DNA from: Betaproteobacteria bacterium
GTDB taxonomy: Bacteria > Pseudomonadota > Gammaproteobacteria > Burkholderiales > SG8-39
Assembly: GCA_011391185.1 (NCBI GenBank)
Contig: JAABRB010000070.1
Location: forward strand, 1-12,470
Direction: 5' to 3'
Length of the DNA stretch: 12,470 nt
This document shows, piece after piece, positions 1 to 7,492 of the stretch. Below the pieces are notes generated by a model that saw only the letters and a program-made list of their open reading frames with translations, ran no database searches and was not told the DNA's origin. The translations under genes and the position numbers were made by a program. The stretch's first letter is position 1. Each line of letters opens with the position of its first letter.

Positions 1-774
1 GACCGTGCCGAACGCCGTCTCGCCGCTGGCATTCGACGCCTTGAGCAAATAGGTGGACGCGCCCTGGGCGACGCGCAGCGCCTCGGCGGCGAGCGTCGGC
101 ACGAACGTATCGCCGATCCGATAAATGAGCGCGACCCGCCGCAGCACCTGATCGCGGTCCGGGATCCAGTTGATCGAGCCGAGCCCTCTGACCGTCTCCT
201 CCAGCATCGGCAGATTCCCGACCGCACCGGGGAAATCCGGAACGAACCGTTTCGGATCGTCGCCCGCGACGGCAAAACCCGCCTTCGGTTTCGGCACGAA
301 GGTTCCGGCACGGCCGGTGAGCACGATCGCAAGCGCACTCGGCGTTTCCTTCAGCGCGGCGGCGAACAATTGATCGTTGGTGGGCTTGCCGGCGCTCGCG
401 GCCGCGATCGTAGCCGCCTGCTCGGGCGGCAGCCGCTTGGCGACCTCCTCGAGCGAGGTGCGATCCGCCTCGGGAAAGGTGAAGTCGAAGGCGACCGCCG
501 CCGCGCCCTGTTCGGAGAGCTTCAGCACCAGATCGCGCAGCACCGTGCGCGGCCAGGGCCATTGTCCGATCACCGCCAGCGATCGCTCGTCGATGTCCAG
601 GACGCGGACCGGCAGTTGAGGGTCGTATTGCTGCGGCGAGAGACGCTGATAGGTGTCGAACGCGATCAGGCGCAGCGCCTGCACCACGAACGGATCGAGA
701 TAACGAACGAGGATCGCAGCGGCGAGCACGCCGCAAACGAGTAAGATATAGAGGCGCCCAGCGCGAACGATCAT
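1..774 (-). CDS. CHASE2-domain membrane sensor, N-terminal part (probable cyclase; runs off the left edge)
   Basis: The frame is open from an ATG at 772-774 (minus) to the window edge, giving 258 residues and no stop. A GGGGA ribosome site lies about 6 nt upstream. An N-terminal membrane helix (about residues 8-24) is followed by an extracytoplasmic region with CHASE2 hallmarks: 'AFDTYQRLSP', 'VRVLDIDERSLAVIGQWPWPR' split around residues 64-84, and 'AFDFTFPEADRTS' around 105-117. CHASE2 sensors continue into further membrane helices and then an output domain, which in rhizobia is often a class III adenylate/guanylate cyclase but can be a kinase or GGDEF domain. That output part lies outside the window, so cyclase activity is an inference. 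The divergent neighbour carries a cyclic-nucleotide-binding domain, which supports a cyclase. Confidence 0.85.
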   Translation of the reverse strand, partial: MIVRAGRLYILLVCGVLAAAILVRYLDPFVVQALRLIAFDTYQRLSPQQYDPQLPVRVLDIDERSLAVIGQWPWPRTVLRDLVLKLSEQGAAAVAFDFTFPEADRTSLEEVAKRLPPEQAATIAAASAGKPTNDQLFAAALKETPSALAIVLTGRAGTFVPKPKAGFAVAGDDPKRFVPDFPGAVGNLPMLEETVRGLGSINWIPDRDQVLRRVALIYRIGDTFVPTLAAEALRVAQGASTYLLKASNASGETAFGTV

Positions 775-890
775 CGAATTCCCCAGCACTCGAACGACGG
801 CATCCGACCGTTCCTGTCAAGCTGGTCCAACGGCTGACGCGGATTATCAATCATGTTTGCGGCGGAAGCGGCCCCAAGCCTCCCGGTGTC

Positions 891-913
891 TGGCAAAATA
901 TGGCAAGTATGCC
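891..913. promoter_or_regulatory. Repeat/dyad in the divergent CHASE2-CNBD intergenic region
   Basis: Two adjacent 10-nt units start with TGGCAA (891 and 901), one helical turn apart. The second is part of a small dyad GGCA-AGTA-TGCC (902-913). This sits in the 190-nt region between two divergent genes, about 50 nt before the start of the CNBD gene, so an operator is possible. The pattern is short and could be chance. I see no convincing -35/-10 pair. Confidence 0.2.
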
Positions 914-964
914 GCTGACAACTCGCGCGTCAGGCTAGGTGGCAAGCGCGAGACGGAGAACGGC

Positions 965-1630
965 ATGGATTACGGCTGGATCAGTTTCGCGGACATCCTC
1001 GGCATCATCGGCGCTTGTTTCTATCTCGCGACCTATGCGACCAAAACGATGGTGCCCCTTCGCATCATGGGTATCGCCAGCAACTTCTTCCTGGTCGGCT
1101 ACGCCTTCCTCCACTCGTCGTATCCTACCTTCCTTCTCTATCTGATCCTGATCCCGCTCAACTCGTTGCGCCTCTATCAGATGCTCGAACTGATCAAGAA
1201 GGTGGAGTCCGCCGCCGCCGGCGACCTCAACATGGATTGGCTGAAGCCCTACATGCACAAGAAGGGCTGCAAGGCCGGCGACATCCTGTTCCATAAGGGC
1301 GATGCGGCCCACGAGATGTTCTACATCGTGAGCGGCAATTTCCGTCTGATCGAGTCGGGCATCGAAATTCCCGTCGGCCGCTTGGTCGGCGAGCTCGGGC
1401 TGCTCTCGCCCGGGAACCAGCGCACGCAAAGTCTCGAATGCGTCGAGTCCGGCGAGATCATGAGCATCGGCTACGAGAAGGTGAAGGAGCTCTATTTCCA
1501 GAACCCGCGTTTCGGCTTCTTCTTTCTGCGGCTGACCAGCGAGCGGCTGATGCAAAACATCGCGCATCTCGAAGAGGAGCTCGCCGAGCGCAAGAAGGCC
1601 GCAGACGCGGCGCGCGAAAAAAAGATGTGA
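965..1630 (+). CDS. Three-helix membrane protein with cyclic-nucleotide-binding domain (Popeye-like topology)
   Basis: The product is 221 residues. Three hydrophobic segments (about 8-24, 31-49 and 53-68) lead into a cNMP-binding fold (about 88-185). The fold has a standard phosphate-binding cassette: 'VGELGLLSPGNQRTQS' with the conserved Glu143 and Arg153 that contact ribose and cyclic phosphate in this family. A charged helical tail (about 197-220) could form a coiled coil. There is no helix-turn-helix, so this is not a Crp/Fnr transcription factor. The order of three helices then a cAMP-binding domain is that of eukaryotic Popeye-domain proteins; the resemblance is topological and homology is not shown. 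I chose ATG 965 because GGAG lies about 8 nt upstream; an in-frame TTG at 857 would add 36 basic, low-complexity residues. It is divergent from the CHASE2 sensor, which suggests a membrane cyclic-nucleotide receptor. It ends 16 nt from the convergent FAA-hydrolase gene. Confidence 0.85.
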   Translation: MDYGWISFADILGIIGACFYLATYATKTMVPLRIMGIASNFFLVGYAFLHSSYPTFLLYLILIPLNSLRLYQMLELIKKVESAAAGDLNMDWLKPYMHKKGCKAGDILFHKGDAAHEMFYIVSGNFRLIESGIEIPVGRLVGELGLLSPGNQRTQSLECVESGEIMSIGYEKVKELYFQNPRFGFFFLRLTSERLMQNIAHLEEELAERKKAADAAREKKM

Positions 1631-1646
1631 TAGGCGGACAGCCGCG

Positions 1647-2618
1647 CTACCTGATCCTCCGCACCGGGTTCTCGAGCGTTCCGAGCCCGCCGATCGAAAC
1701 CCTTACCGGCCCGCCCAATTTGGTCACGTTCGCCGTATGCAGACTGCGCCGCGCGCCGCCGGGCCGGAACGCGGTGCCCATCGCGATCACGTCGCCGGGC
1801 CACAGCGAGTGGAAGCGGGTGATGTACTCGATCGCCTGCGGCACAGGATAGCTGTAATAGGCGGTGGAATCCTCGGCGATCAGCTCGTCCTTGTGCCAGC
1901 AGCGCACCTCAAGCGCGTGCGGATCCGGCACCTCATCCTTGGTTACAAGCCACGGTCCCATGGGTCCGAAGGTGTCGGAGCCCTTGTAGCGCGCGGCATA
2001 GGAGAGATGCTGCTCGACGCGCTCGGTCTTGGCCGGGTCGTCCTTGGCCGGATAGAGCGCCCAGTAATGCACCATGTCCTCGGCGCGCATGCCGTTGCCG
2101 GTCATGTCGTTGAAGATCGAATAGCCATAGATCGCATCGTATGCGTCTTCAGCCTTCACATTGCGGCAGGTTTTGCCGATGACGACGGCGAGCTCCGGCT
2201 CCGGATGCACGCTGCCGTAATCGTCGCGTACCTCGATCGCGGCCCCGTGGCCGATCAGGCACGAGGCCGGCTTGATGAAAAAAAGCGGATGCTTCGGCGC
2301 GCTGATCTTGCGGCTGTCGCTCGCCGAATTGTTCATGGCAATGCCGAGGATTTTCGCCGGCCGCCGCACCGGCGGTTGCCACTCGACGGCAGACCTCTCA
2401 ATCGTACGCACTTTGCTAGGATTGCGCACGGCGAAATCCGCAGCCTCGCCTAGGAGCTTGAGCCCCGCCTCGCCCGTCTCGATCAGCGCGATCATATCGC
2501 CGGACGCCTGCGCGCGGCCCATCGCGGTCGCGACTTCCGCGAGATCCATGAGCTTGTCGTCACCGGCCGCGAAGCCGATCCGGTCGCGCCCCTCGTAGCG
2601 GAAACTCGCGAGCTTCAT
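1647..2618 (-). CDS. Fumarylacetoacetate hydrolase (FAH) family protein
   Basis: The product is 323 residues and covers a complete FAH-family fold: an N-terminal cap (1 to about 85) followed by the catalytic domain beginning 'PAKILGIAMNN'. The metal-binding pattern is visible as 'HPEPELAVVIG' (Glu140, Glu142) and 'GYSIFNDMTGN' (Asp171). The C-terminal signature is present as 'GDVIAMGT' and 'GLGTLENPV'. Members hydrolyse or decarboxylate C-C bonds in acyl-pyruvates and related diketo or aromatic-degradation intermediates in the cytoplasm using Mg2+ or Mn2+. The substrate cannot be read from sequence. It is the last gene of a leftward operon, 13 nt after the second MetE-like gene. No clear ribosome site precedes its ATG, so translation may be coupled to the gene before it. 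Confidence 0.88.
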   Translation of the reverse strand: MKLASFRYEGRDRIGFAAGDDKLMDLAEVATAMGRAQASGDMIALIETGEAGLKLLGEAADFAVRNPSKVRTIERSAVEWQPPVRRPAKILGIAMNNSASDSRKISAPKHPLFFIKPASCLIGHGAAIEVRDDYGSVHPEPELAVVIGKTCRNVKAEDAYDAIYGYSIFNDMTGNGMRAEDMVHYWALYPAKDDPAKTERVEQHLSYAARYKGSDTFGPMGPWLVTKDEVPDPHALEVRCWHKDELIAEDSTAYYSYPVPQAIEYITRFHSLWPGDVIAMGTAFRPGGARRSLHTANVTKLGGPVRVSIGGLGTLENPVRRIR

Positions 2619-2631
2619 GCGCGAAACCGTG

Positions 2632-3795
2632 TCATGCAGCTTTCCGGCCCCATAGCTCGCGCGAGGCGATGCGCGCGCCCTCGGCGAGCGCCTCGAGCTT
2701 CGCCCACATTATCTGCGGATGCACGCGCTGGATGCCTTCGGTCTGTGCGAAGCCGCAGTCGGTACCGGCGATCACGTTCTCTCGGCCGACGAGCTTCGCG
2801 TACTGAACGATTCGGTCGGACACCAGTTGCGGGTGTTCCACGGTGGTCGTGTGGTGCGTGATCACACCCGGGATCAGGATCTTGCCAGGCGGCAACTTCA
2901 CTTTCTGCCACACCCGCCATTCGTGCTCATGCCGCACGTTGCCGGCCTCGATCGAATAGGCGCCGGCGCGCACCGAAAGCATCAGGTCGATGATCGCTTC
3001 GAGCGGCGCATCGGCTACGTGCGGCATATGCCAGCTGCCGAAGCAGATGTGGTAGCGCACGCGGTCCTCGGGGATGCCGCGTAGCGCGTGGTTCAAGGCT
3101 TCGACGCGCAGCTCCGCCCAGTCGCGGTAGTGCTTCGGGCTTTTCTGCACGAGCTCGTCGTACATATTGGCGAGCACCGCATCGTCGACCTGGAGCACCA
3201 GCCCGGAATTGTAGATTTCCAGATATTCCTCGCGCAGCGCCTCGGCGATGGCGAACACATAGTCGCGCTCGCTCTTGTAGAACTCGTTGACCGCGTCATA
3301 TCCGGTGCTGGCCGGGGCGACCGCCGTCAAAAAGCCCTCCGCGACGTCCGCGGATTTCAGGGCAACCTTCAAATCGTCGATGTTATGGCGAATGCTGTCA
3401 TGGCCCCGATACTTGATTGGGCCAATGCAGGCGTCGCCCGCCGTCCCGGTGATGGCACGCGGGAACTCCTTCTCCATGAACTCCTTGAAGCGGACGCGAT
3501 CGCGCCCCAGCCAGCGCGCCGGATAGTGCGAGTCGGGCCGGTGCTCGAAGCCGGTCATTCGACTGAGCACATAATTGGCCCAGCTCGACTTTCCGTATTC
3601 GCCGTCATTGACGATGTCGACGCCGACCTCCGCCTGACGCTTCACGACCGCAGCCGTGGCGGCGCGCAGTGCGGCGTCATAGTTCTGCTGCTCCCCTGGC
3701 CGTTGCTTGGCCGCGGCGGCAAGCTGCAGCAGCTCCGGCGGCCGAACCAGGCTCCCCACATGCGTGGTCAGAATGCGGTCGTCGCTTCGTTTCAT
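2632..3795 (-). CDS. Stand-alone MetE C-terminal-like (cobalamin-independent methionine synthase II) family protein, copy B
   Basis: The product is 387 residues and matches only the catalytic half of MetE, a UROD/MetE-like TIM barrel that binds zinc and a thiol substrate. It starts with the family motif 'TTHVGSLVRPP' and has 'DIVNDGEYGK' (about 60-69). The four zinc ligands expected from MetE are present: His249 and Cys251 in 'YHICFGS', Glu283 in 'SIEAGN' and Cys347 in 'GTDCGF'. Because the N-terminal MetE half is absent, a methyl or alkyl transfer between thiols is likely, but this need not be methionine synthesis. The gene follows a paralogue after 19 nt. Both proteins end in the same residues, 'EGARIASRELWGRKAA', so this is a tandem duplication that has diverged in the N-terminal half. 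It precedes an FAH-family gene in the same operon. Confidence 0.87.
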   Translation of the reverse strand: MKRSDDRILTTHVGSLVRPPELLQLAAAAKQRPGEQQNYDAALRAATAAVVKRQAEVGVDIVNDGEYGKSSWANYVLSRMTGFEHRPDSHYPARWLGRDRVRFKEFMEKEFPRAITGTAGDACIGPIKYRGHDSIRHNIDDLKVALKSADVAEGFLTAVAPASTGYDAVNEFYKSERDYVFAIAEALREEYLEIYNSGLVLQVDDAVLANMYDELVQKSPKHYRDWAELRVEALNHALRGIPEDRVRYHICFGSWHMPHVADAPLEAIIDLMLSVRAGAYSIEAGNVRHEHEWRVWQKVKLPPGKILIPGVITHHTTTVEHPQLVSDRIVQYAKLVGRENVIAGTDCGFAQTEGIQRVHPQIMWAKLEALAEGARIASRELWGRKAA

Positions 3796-3814
3796 CGGCT
3801 GAAACCTGACGGCA

Positions 3815-4984
3815 CTACGCCGCCTTCCGGCCCCACAGCTCGCGCGAGGCGATGCGGGCGCCTTCCGCGAGCGACTCGAGCTTGGCCCACATGATCGACT
3901 CGTGCACGCGTTTCACATGCGGCGACTGCGCGAAACCGCAATCGGTACCGCCCATGACATTCTCGCGCCCGACGAGTTTGGCGATGCGCACGAGCCGCTC
4001 GGCCACCAGTTCCGGATGCTCCACTACGTTCGTCGAATGGCTGATGACACCGGGTACCAGAATGCGCCCCGCCGGCAGTTTCACCGTCTCCCACACGCGC
4101 CATTCGTGCTCGTGGCGTGGATTGCCCATTTCGATGCAATAGGCGCCGGCTTTCACCTTGAGCACGAGATCGACGATGTCCTTCAGGGCAATGTCGCTGG
4201 TGTGCGGCGTGTTAAAGCTGCCCCAGCAGATGTGATAGCGGACCTTTTCCTCCGGAATCCCCTTCAGCGCCCGGTTGACCGCCTCGATGCGTAGCTCCGC
4301 CCATTTGCGGAAATTCGCAAGATCCTCTCCCCCGAATGCGACGTCGTACATGTAGGGCAGGAAAGCGTCATCTATCTGCACATCGAGGCCTGCATTCACG
4401 ATCGCCGCGTATTCCTCGTGTAGCGCGTCGCCGAGAGCGAACAGGAATTCCTCATCGTTCTTGTAATATTCGTTCTTGGAAAACGGCACCGCGCTCGCCG
4501 GCGCGACCACGGGCAGGAACCCTCCCGTCACATCGGCGCCCTTCAGCGCCGCTTTGAAAATCGCGATGTCTTTCTGGACCGCCGCCTGCCCCTTGTAGCG
4601 CAAGGGTGCCACGCAAACGATGGTGCCGCGCTTGGGCAACTTCTGGGTCGGAAAATATTCGGCGTAGAATTCCGGGAACTTCTTCTGGTCGCGCCCGGCC
4701 CCGCGCGGCGCCTCGGCGTTGCGCTCCTCGATGCCTTCGAGCCGGTCATGCACATAGAACGACCACGAGCGGAACTTGCCGAATTCGCCGTCGCTTACGA
4801 TGTCGATGCCGGCCTGTTGCTGGCGCTTGACGACCTCGTCGACCTTCCTTTGCAGCAGGGCATCGAACGCCTTCATATCGACGGCGAGCCCCTTTTCGAT
4901 CGCGGCGATGTATTCGACGAGCTCCGGCGGCCGGACCAGGCTTCCCACATGGGTCGTCAAAATGCGATCGGTGCTGCGCGCCAT
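3815..4984 (-). CDS. Stand-alone MetE C-terminal-like (cobalamin-independent methionine synthase II) family protein, copy A
   Basis: The product is 389 residues, first gene of the leftward operon and paralogue of the next gene. 'TTHVGSLVRPP' lies near the start and 'DIVSDGEFGK' at about 61-70. The zinc ligands are His251 and Cys253 ('YHICWGS'), Glu285 ('CIEMGN') and Cys349 ('GTDCGF'). I chose ATG 4984 because GGAGG stands 8 nt upstream and the protein then begins just before the conserved 'DRILTTHVGS'. An in-frame ATG at 5050 would add 22 unconserved residues and run through the likely promoter. As for copy B, the fold implies zinc-activated thiol alkylation, with substrate unknown. The copies are nearly identical at the C-terminus and around the zinc site but differ in the segment about 70-120, which could reflect different substrates or subunit roles. 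Confidence 0.87.
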   Translation of the reverse strand: MARSTDRILTTHVGSLVRPPELVEYIAAIEKGLAVDMKAFDALLQRKVDEVVKRQQQAGIDIVSDGEFGKFRSWSFYVHDRLEGIEERNAEAPRGAGRDQKKFPEFYAEYFPTQKLPKRGTIVCVAPLRYKGQAAVQKDIAIFKAALKGADVTGGFLPVVAPASAVPFSKNEYYKNDEEFLFALGDALHEEYAAIVNAGLDVQIDDAFLPYMYDVAFGGEDLANFRKWAELRIEAVNRALKGIPEEKVRYHICWGSFNTPHTSDIALKDIVDLVLKVKAGAYCIEMGNPRHEHEWRVWETVKLPAGRILVPGVISHSTNVVEHPELVAERLVRIAKLVGRENVMGGTDCGFAQSPHVKRVHESIMWAKLESLAEGARIASRELWGRKAA

Positions 4985-4992
4985 GCTTCCGT

Positions 4993-4997
4993 CCTCC
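4993..4997 (-). promoter_or_regulatory. Ribosome binding site deciding the start of MetE-like copy A
   Basis: A perfect GGAGG on the minus strand lies 8 nt before ATG 4984. It favours this start over the upstream in-frame ATG at 5050. Confidence 0.65.
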
Positions 4998-5009
4998 ACG
5001 CTTGCCTTG

Positions 5010-5050
5010 AATTCGTTATATATCCAAACCGATCCGGTGGGGACGGACAA
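5010..5050. promoter_or_regulatory. AT-rich divergent promoter region between the MetE-like operon and the NTF2-like gene
   Basis: The 98 nt between the two divergent starts contain a TTATATATCC island (5016-5025) in otherwise GC-rich DNA. A TATAAC-type -10 can be read leftward within it. No -35 at proper spacing stands out, so this is only a candidate. Confidence 0.3.
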
Positions 5051-5082
5051 GTGAGACGCAAGAACACATCGCGGGAGGGCCC

Positions 5083-5547
5083 ATGCCCATGAAACGGCTA
5101 CCTGTAGCGGAGGAAGACCGGCGCTCGATCGCCGACTGGTTCGTCCATTGGGGCGAGCTGGTGGGCAACGTCGATTTCAAGCGCGTGCGGGAAGTTTTCG
5201 TCGAGGATGCGGTCGCCTTCGGCTCCAAGGTCGAGATGGTGACCTCGCGCGACGCGCTGGAGCAAGAACAATGGCGCCCGATCTGGCCCACCATGGCCGA
5301 CTACCGCTACGACCTCTCGACGCTTCAGGTGATCGTCTCGCCCGACCGGCTGATGGCCATGGGTGCGGCGATCTTCCGCTCCACCGGCTTCCACAAGGAT
5401 GGAAAGCGCTTCGACCGGCCTGGGCGCGTGACCGCAGCCTTGATGCGCACCGCCGTCGGCACGCCATGGCTCGCGACCCACACCCACGTTTCGCTTAAGC
5501 CCGGGACGCCCTCGCCCTCCTACGCCAACCGGCCAGAGGCGCCTTGA
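5083..5547 (+). CDS. NTF2/SnoaL-like small protein
   Basis: The product is 154 residues. The layout is that of an NTF2-like alpha+beta barrel: N-terminal helices (about 9-35, 'IADWFVHWGELVGNVDFKRV'), a 'VFVEDAVAFGSK' turn where SnoaL-type proteins place 'yaeDav', then strands ending in 'PWLATHTHVSL'. Members are small cytoplasmic enzymes (isomerases, hydratases, dehydratases) or ligand-binding proteins, and function cannot be assigned from sequence. GGGAGG lies 4 nt before ATG 5083 and 10 nt before a second in-frame ATG at 5089, so the start may be either. The gene is divergent from the MetE-like/FAH operon with a shared 98-nt promoter region, which hints at a common pathway. The GT87 gene follows after 43 nt. 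Confidence 0.75.
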   Translation: MPMKRLPVAEEDRRSIADWFVHWGELVGNVDFKRVREVFVEDAVAFGSKVEMVTSRDALEQEQWRPIWPTMADYRYDLSTLQVIVSPDRLMAMGAAIFRSTGFHKDGKRFDRPGRVTAALMRTAVGTPWLATHTHVSLKPGTPSPSYANRPEAP

Positions 5548-5590
5548 GCCGGTAAGGAAATGACAACCCGAGCGAGATATCTTCTCAAGC

Positions 5591-6865
5591 ATGCGTTCGA
5601 TCCCGCTCCCGATGCCCGGCCGCTCGATCCTGGGCGGCCTCGGCGGCGACCTGCCGGAAGAAGACCGCGCCGCGCTCAAAGCGCTCGTGCTTCTTGGCGC
5701 GTTCTTCTTCGTCGCGGTCGCGGCGGCCTACCTCTTGACGATTTCCTGGAGCGAGCCGATCCCGCGCGATGCAACGAGCCTCGTCGTCGGCCGCGACTAT
5801 ATGAATTTCTGGATGTATGGCCGCGCGGCGGCGACGCCCGATCCAGGCCGCTTCTACGATCCGGCGCTTTACAACGAAACTCTTCGAGCGCTACTCGGCG
5901 CAAATTATTTCGGACACAACTGGGGCTATCCGCCGACCATCATGCTGATCGCCGCACCGTTCGGTTGGCTCCCTTATCTGCCGGGGCTCTTGATTTGGAC
6001 CACGCTCGGTATTGCGGCCTTCGTTTGGGCCGCGCGGCGCGAGCTCACTGATTCACGGCTTCTGATCCCGCTCATTCTCTCTCCGGCCGCCGTGTTCTGT
6101 GTGATCGCCGGCCAAAGCTCGTTGCTCACCACGGCGATATTCATCGCCATCTTCGCCTGCCTCGACACGCGGCCGGTGATTGCCGGGATCCTGATCGGAT
6201 GCCTCAGCCTGAAGCCGCAGCTCGGCTTGCTGTTCCCCGTATTGCTGATCGCCTCGGGCCGCTGGCGCACCTTCGCTGTTGCGGCCGCCACTACGTTCGC
6301 GATCGCAGCAGCGACCGCCATCCTGTTCGGCCCGCAGGTCTGGATCGACTTCGTGCAAAAGGGCCTGCCAATCCAGAACCAGCTCATGATCGACGACCGG
6401 CTCATACTCTCGCCCTTCATGCCGACATCCTTCATGAATCTGCGCCAAGCCGGCGCCGGATACGCCCTTGCCATGGCCGCGCAAGCCGGCGTCGCGCTGC
6501 TCGCGATCCTGGCCGTGTTCTGGGCTTATCGATTTCGCAAAAACGCCGATCCACGGTTGCTGGCTGCGCTGTTTCTCGCCTGCACGGTCGCGGCCGTGCC
6601 CTATCTTCTTTCCTATGACCTGCTGCCATTGACCTGCGCTGCGGTGTTCTTGCTCGCGGCCGGCAAGCTCGATGCCACCGGCCGCCGGCTTGCCCAGCTC
6701 GTCTATTGGCTGCCGCTGATCCAGGTGGTGCTCGGGACCCTGCATGTTCCCGGCCCGGCGCTGATCGCGCCCGCCTTTGCGGTCTATGTGCTGATGCGGC
6801 TGCGAGCAGCATCGGAGTCGCGCGCACACGAACCGCCAGCGACCGCGAGCGCCCTACGCGCGTAA
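5591..6865 (+). CDS. GT87 (DUF2029) family polytopic membrane glycosyltransferase-like protein
   Basis: The product is 424 residues with about ten hydrophobic segments. The family signature is visible: 'VGRDYMNFWMYGRA' (about 66-79, with the acidic residue Asp69 typical of GT-C enzymes), 'DPGRFYDPALYN' (84-95), 'WGYPPTIMLIAAPFGWLPY' (111-129), 'AGQSSLL' and 'SLKPQLGLLFP'. GT87 enzymes are GT-C fold polyprenyl-phosphate-dependent mannosyl/arabinosyl transferases acting on the periplasmic face; in proteobacteria the donor and acceptor are mostly unknown. Length is normal for the family. There is no clear ribosome site before ATG 5591 (an in-frame ATG follows at 5612), so the start is uncertain. 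Its last 12 nt overlap the original stop region of the GST remnant on the other strand. Confidence 0.82.
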   Translation: MRSIPLPMPGRSILGGLGGDLPEEDRAALKALVLLGAFFFVAVAAAYLLTISWSEPIPRDATSLVVGRDYMNFWMYGRAAATPDPGRFYDPALYNETLRALLGANYFGHNWGYPPTIMLIAAPFGWLPYLPGLLIWTTLGIAAFVWAARRELTDSRLLIPLILSPAAVFCVIAGQSSLLTTAIFIAIFACLDTRPVIAGILIGCLSLKPQLGLLFPVLLIASGRWRTFAVAAATTFAIAAATAILFGPQVWIDFVQKGLPIQNQLMIDDRLILSPFMPTSFMNLRQAGAGYALAMAAQAGVALLAILAVFWAYRFRKNADPRLLAALFLACTVAAVPYLLSYDLLPLTCAAVFLLAAGKLDATGRRLAQLVYWLPLIQVVLGTLHVPGPALIAPAFAVYVLMRLRAASESRAHEPPATASALRA

Positions 6866-7396
6866 CACTTTATCCGCGTCTTGCGCGTGGCCCGGCGCAT
6901 TCTTGAAACGCGAATAGCTAAACGCCGTCTTCACCGCCGGCCGCGCGTTCATCCGCGCCAGCTATTCCATCGAGTGCCGCGCGTCCTTGTCGTTCCAGAT
7001 TTCCTTGTAGAGCCGGGTCACGCCTTCGATCATCGGATAAGCGTTGATGTCGGCGAGCGAATAATTCTCGCCAGCGAGCCACGAGCCCTCGCACAATGCT
7101 TTCTCCATCCGCTCGATGAACCAGCGGATCTTGCGACGCGACTCCTCGAATTGCTCTTCTGAAAAGCCCGGCCCCGCCATGATCTCCCATTTCTCGCGGA
7201 TTTCCTTGAGCGGCACGCGTTTGATGCGCTTCGCGAGCTCCGCTTTGCTGATGCTCTGCGCGAACGGCCGGAAGCGCGCCTGCCAGCCGATCATGCTGAC
7301 CGACTGCATGAGGATTTCGTCGACCCACTTGCTCCAGACGCGCATCTGGGCGCGCGCAATGGGATCGGACGGACGCAACGGGACTTCGGGGTTAGG
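6854..7396 (-). pseudogene. Glutathione S-transferase remnant: N-terminal domain lost, nonsense codon near the C-terminus
   Basis: Read leftward, the frame from about 7393 gives 'NPEVPLRPSDPIARAQMRVW', the usual linker and first helix of a GST C-terminal domain. It continues through 'WLAGENYSLADINAYPMI', the GST N-capping/hydrophobic-staple region with its Asp. The frame stops at TAG 6962-6964 after 'KDARHSME'. The same frame continues after that TAG with 'LARMNARPAVKTAFSYSRF', the normal GST C-terminal tail, to a second TAG at 6854-6856. The first TAG thus replaces a Trp codon (TGG) seen in 'MEWLARMNARP'-type endings. Upstream of 7396 the thioredoxin-fold domain with the glutathione site is absent, and the frame is closed by TAG 7454-7456. 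No ATG precedes the remnant, only TTG 7378. A truncated 138-residue product is unlikely to be an active GST. Confidence 0.85.
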
Positions 7397-7470
7397 TTTT
7401 CGGTATACACAGGACCGGATGGGTATGCACGGCCGGCAAAGCAGATGCCCCGCCTACACCCGGCTCCTCT

Positions 7471-7492
7471 ATCTCTTAATCTCTTATCTCTT
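7471..7492. repeat. Short tandem repeat at the 3' end of the DUF302-like gene
   Basis: Two exact copies of ATCTCTTA (7471-7478, 7479-7486) are followed by a partial third, TCTCTT. On the gene's strand the repeat contains the TAA stop and a second TAG, so slippage would shift where the reading frame ends. Confidence 0.6.

Noticed and set aside
857..964. TTG-initiated 36-residue extension of the cNMP-binding protein
   Set aside because: It is basic and low in complexity, has no ribosome site, and would place charged residues before the first membrane helix. ATG 965 is better supported.
935..1567. A 210-codon open frame on the - strand
   Set aside because: It is antisense to the cNMP-binding protein, which has a clear fold and ribosome site.
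1737..2453. A 238-codon open frame on the + strand
   Set aside because: It is antisense to the FAH-family gene. Its His/Arg/Asp-rich composition is typical of an antisense frame in GC-rich DNA.
3088..3894. A 268-codon open frame on the + strand
   Set aside because: It is antisense to MetE-like copy B and has no recognisable motif.
4985..5050. Upstream ATG (5050) for MetE-like copy A
   Set aside because: It would add 22 unconserved residues across the divergent promoter region, and GGAGG points to ATG 4984.
6962..7378. A working short GST-like protein starting at TTG 7378
   Set aside because: The glutathione-binding domain is missing, the start is poor, and the normal C-terminal tail lies behind a stop. 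It is better called a pseudogene.
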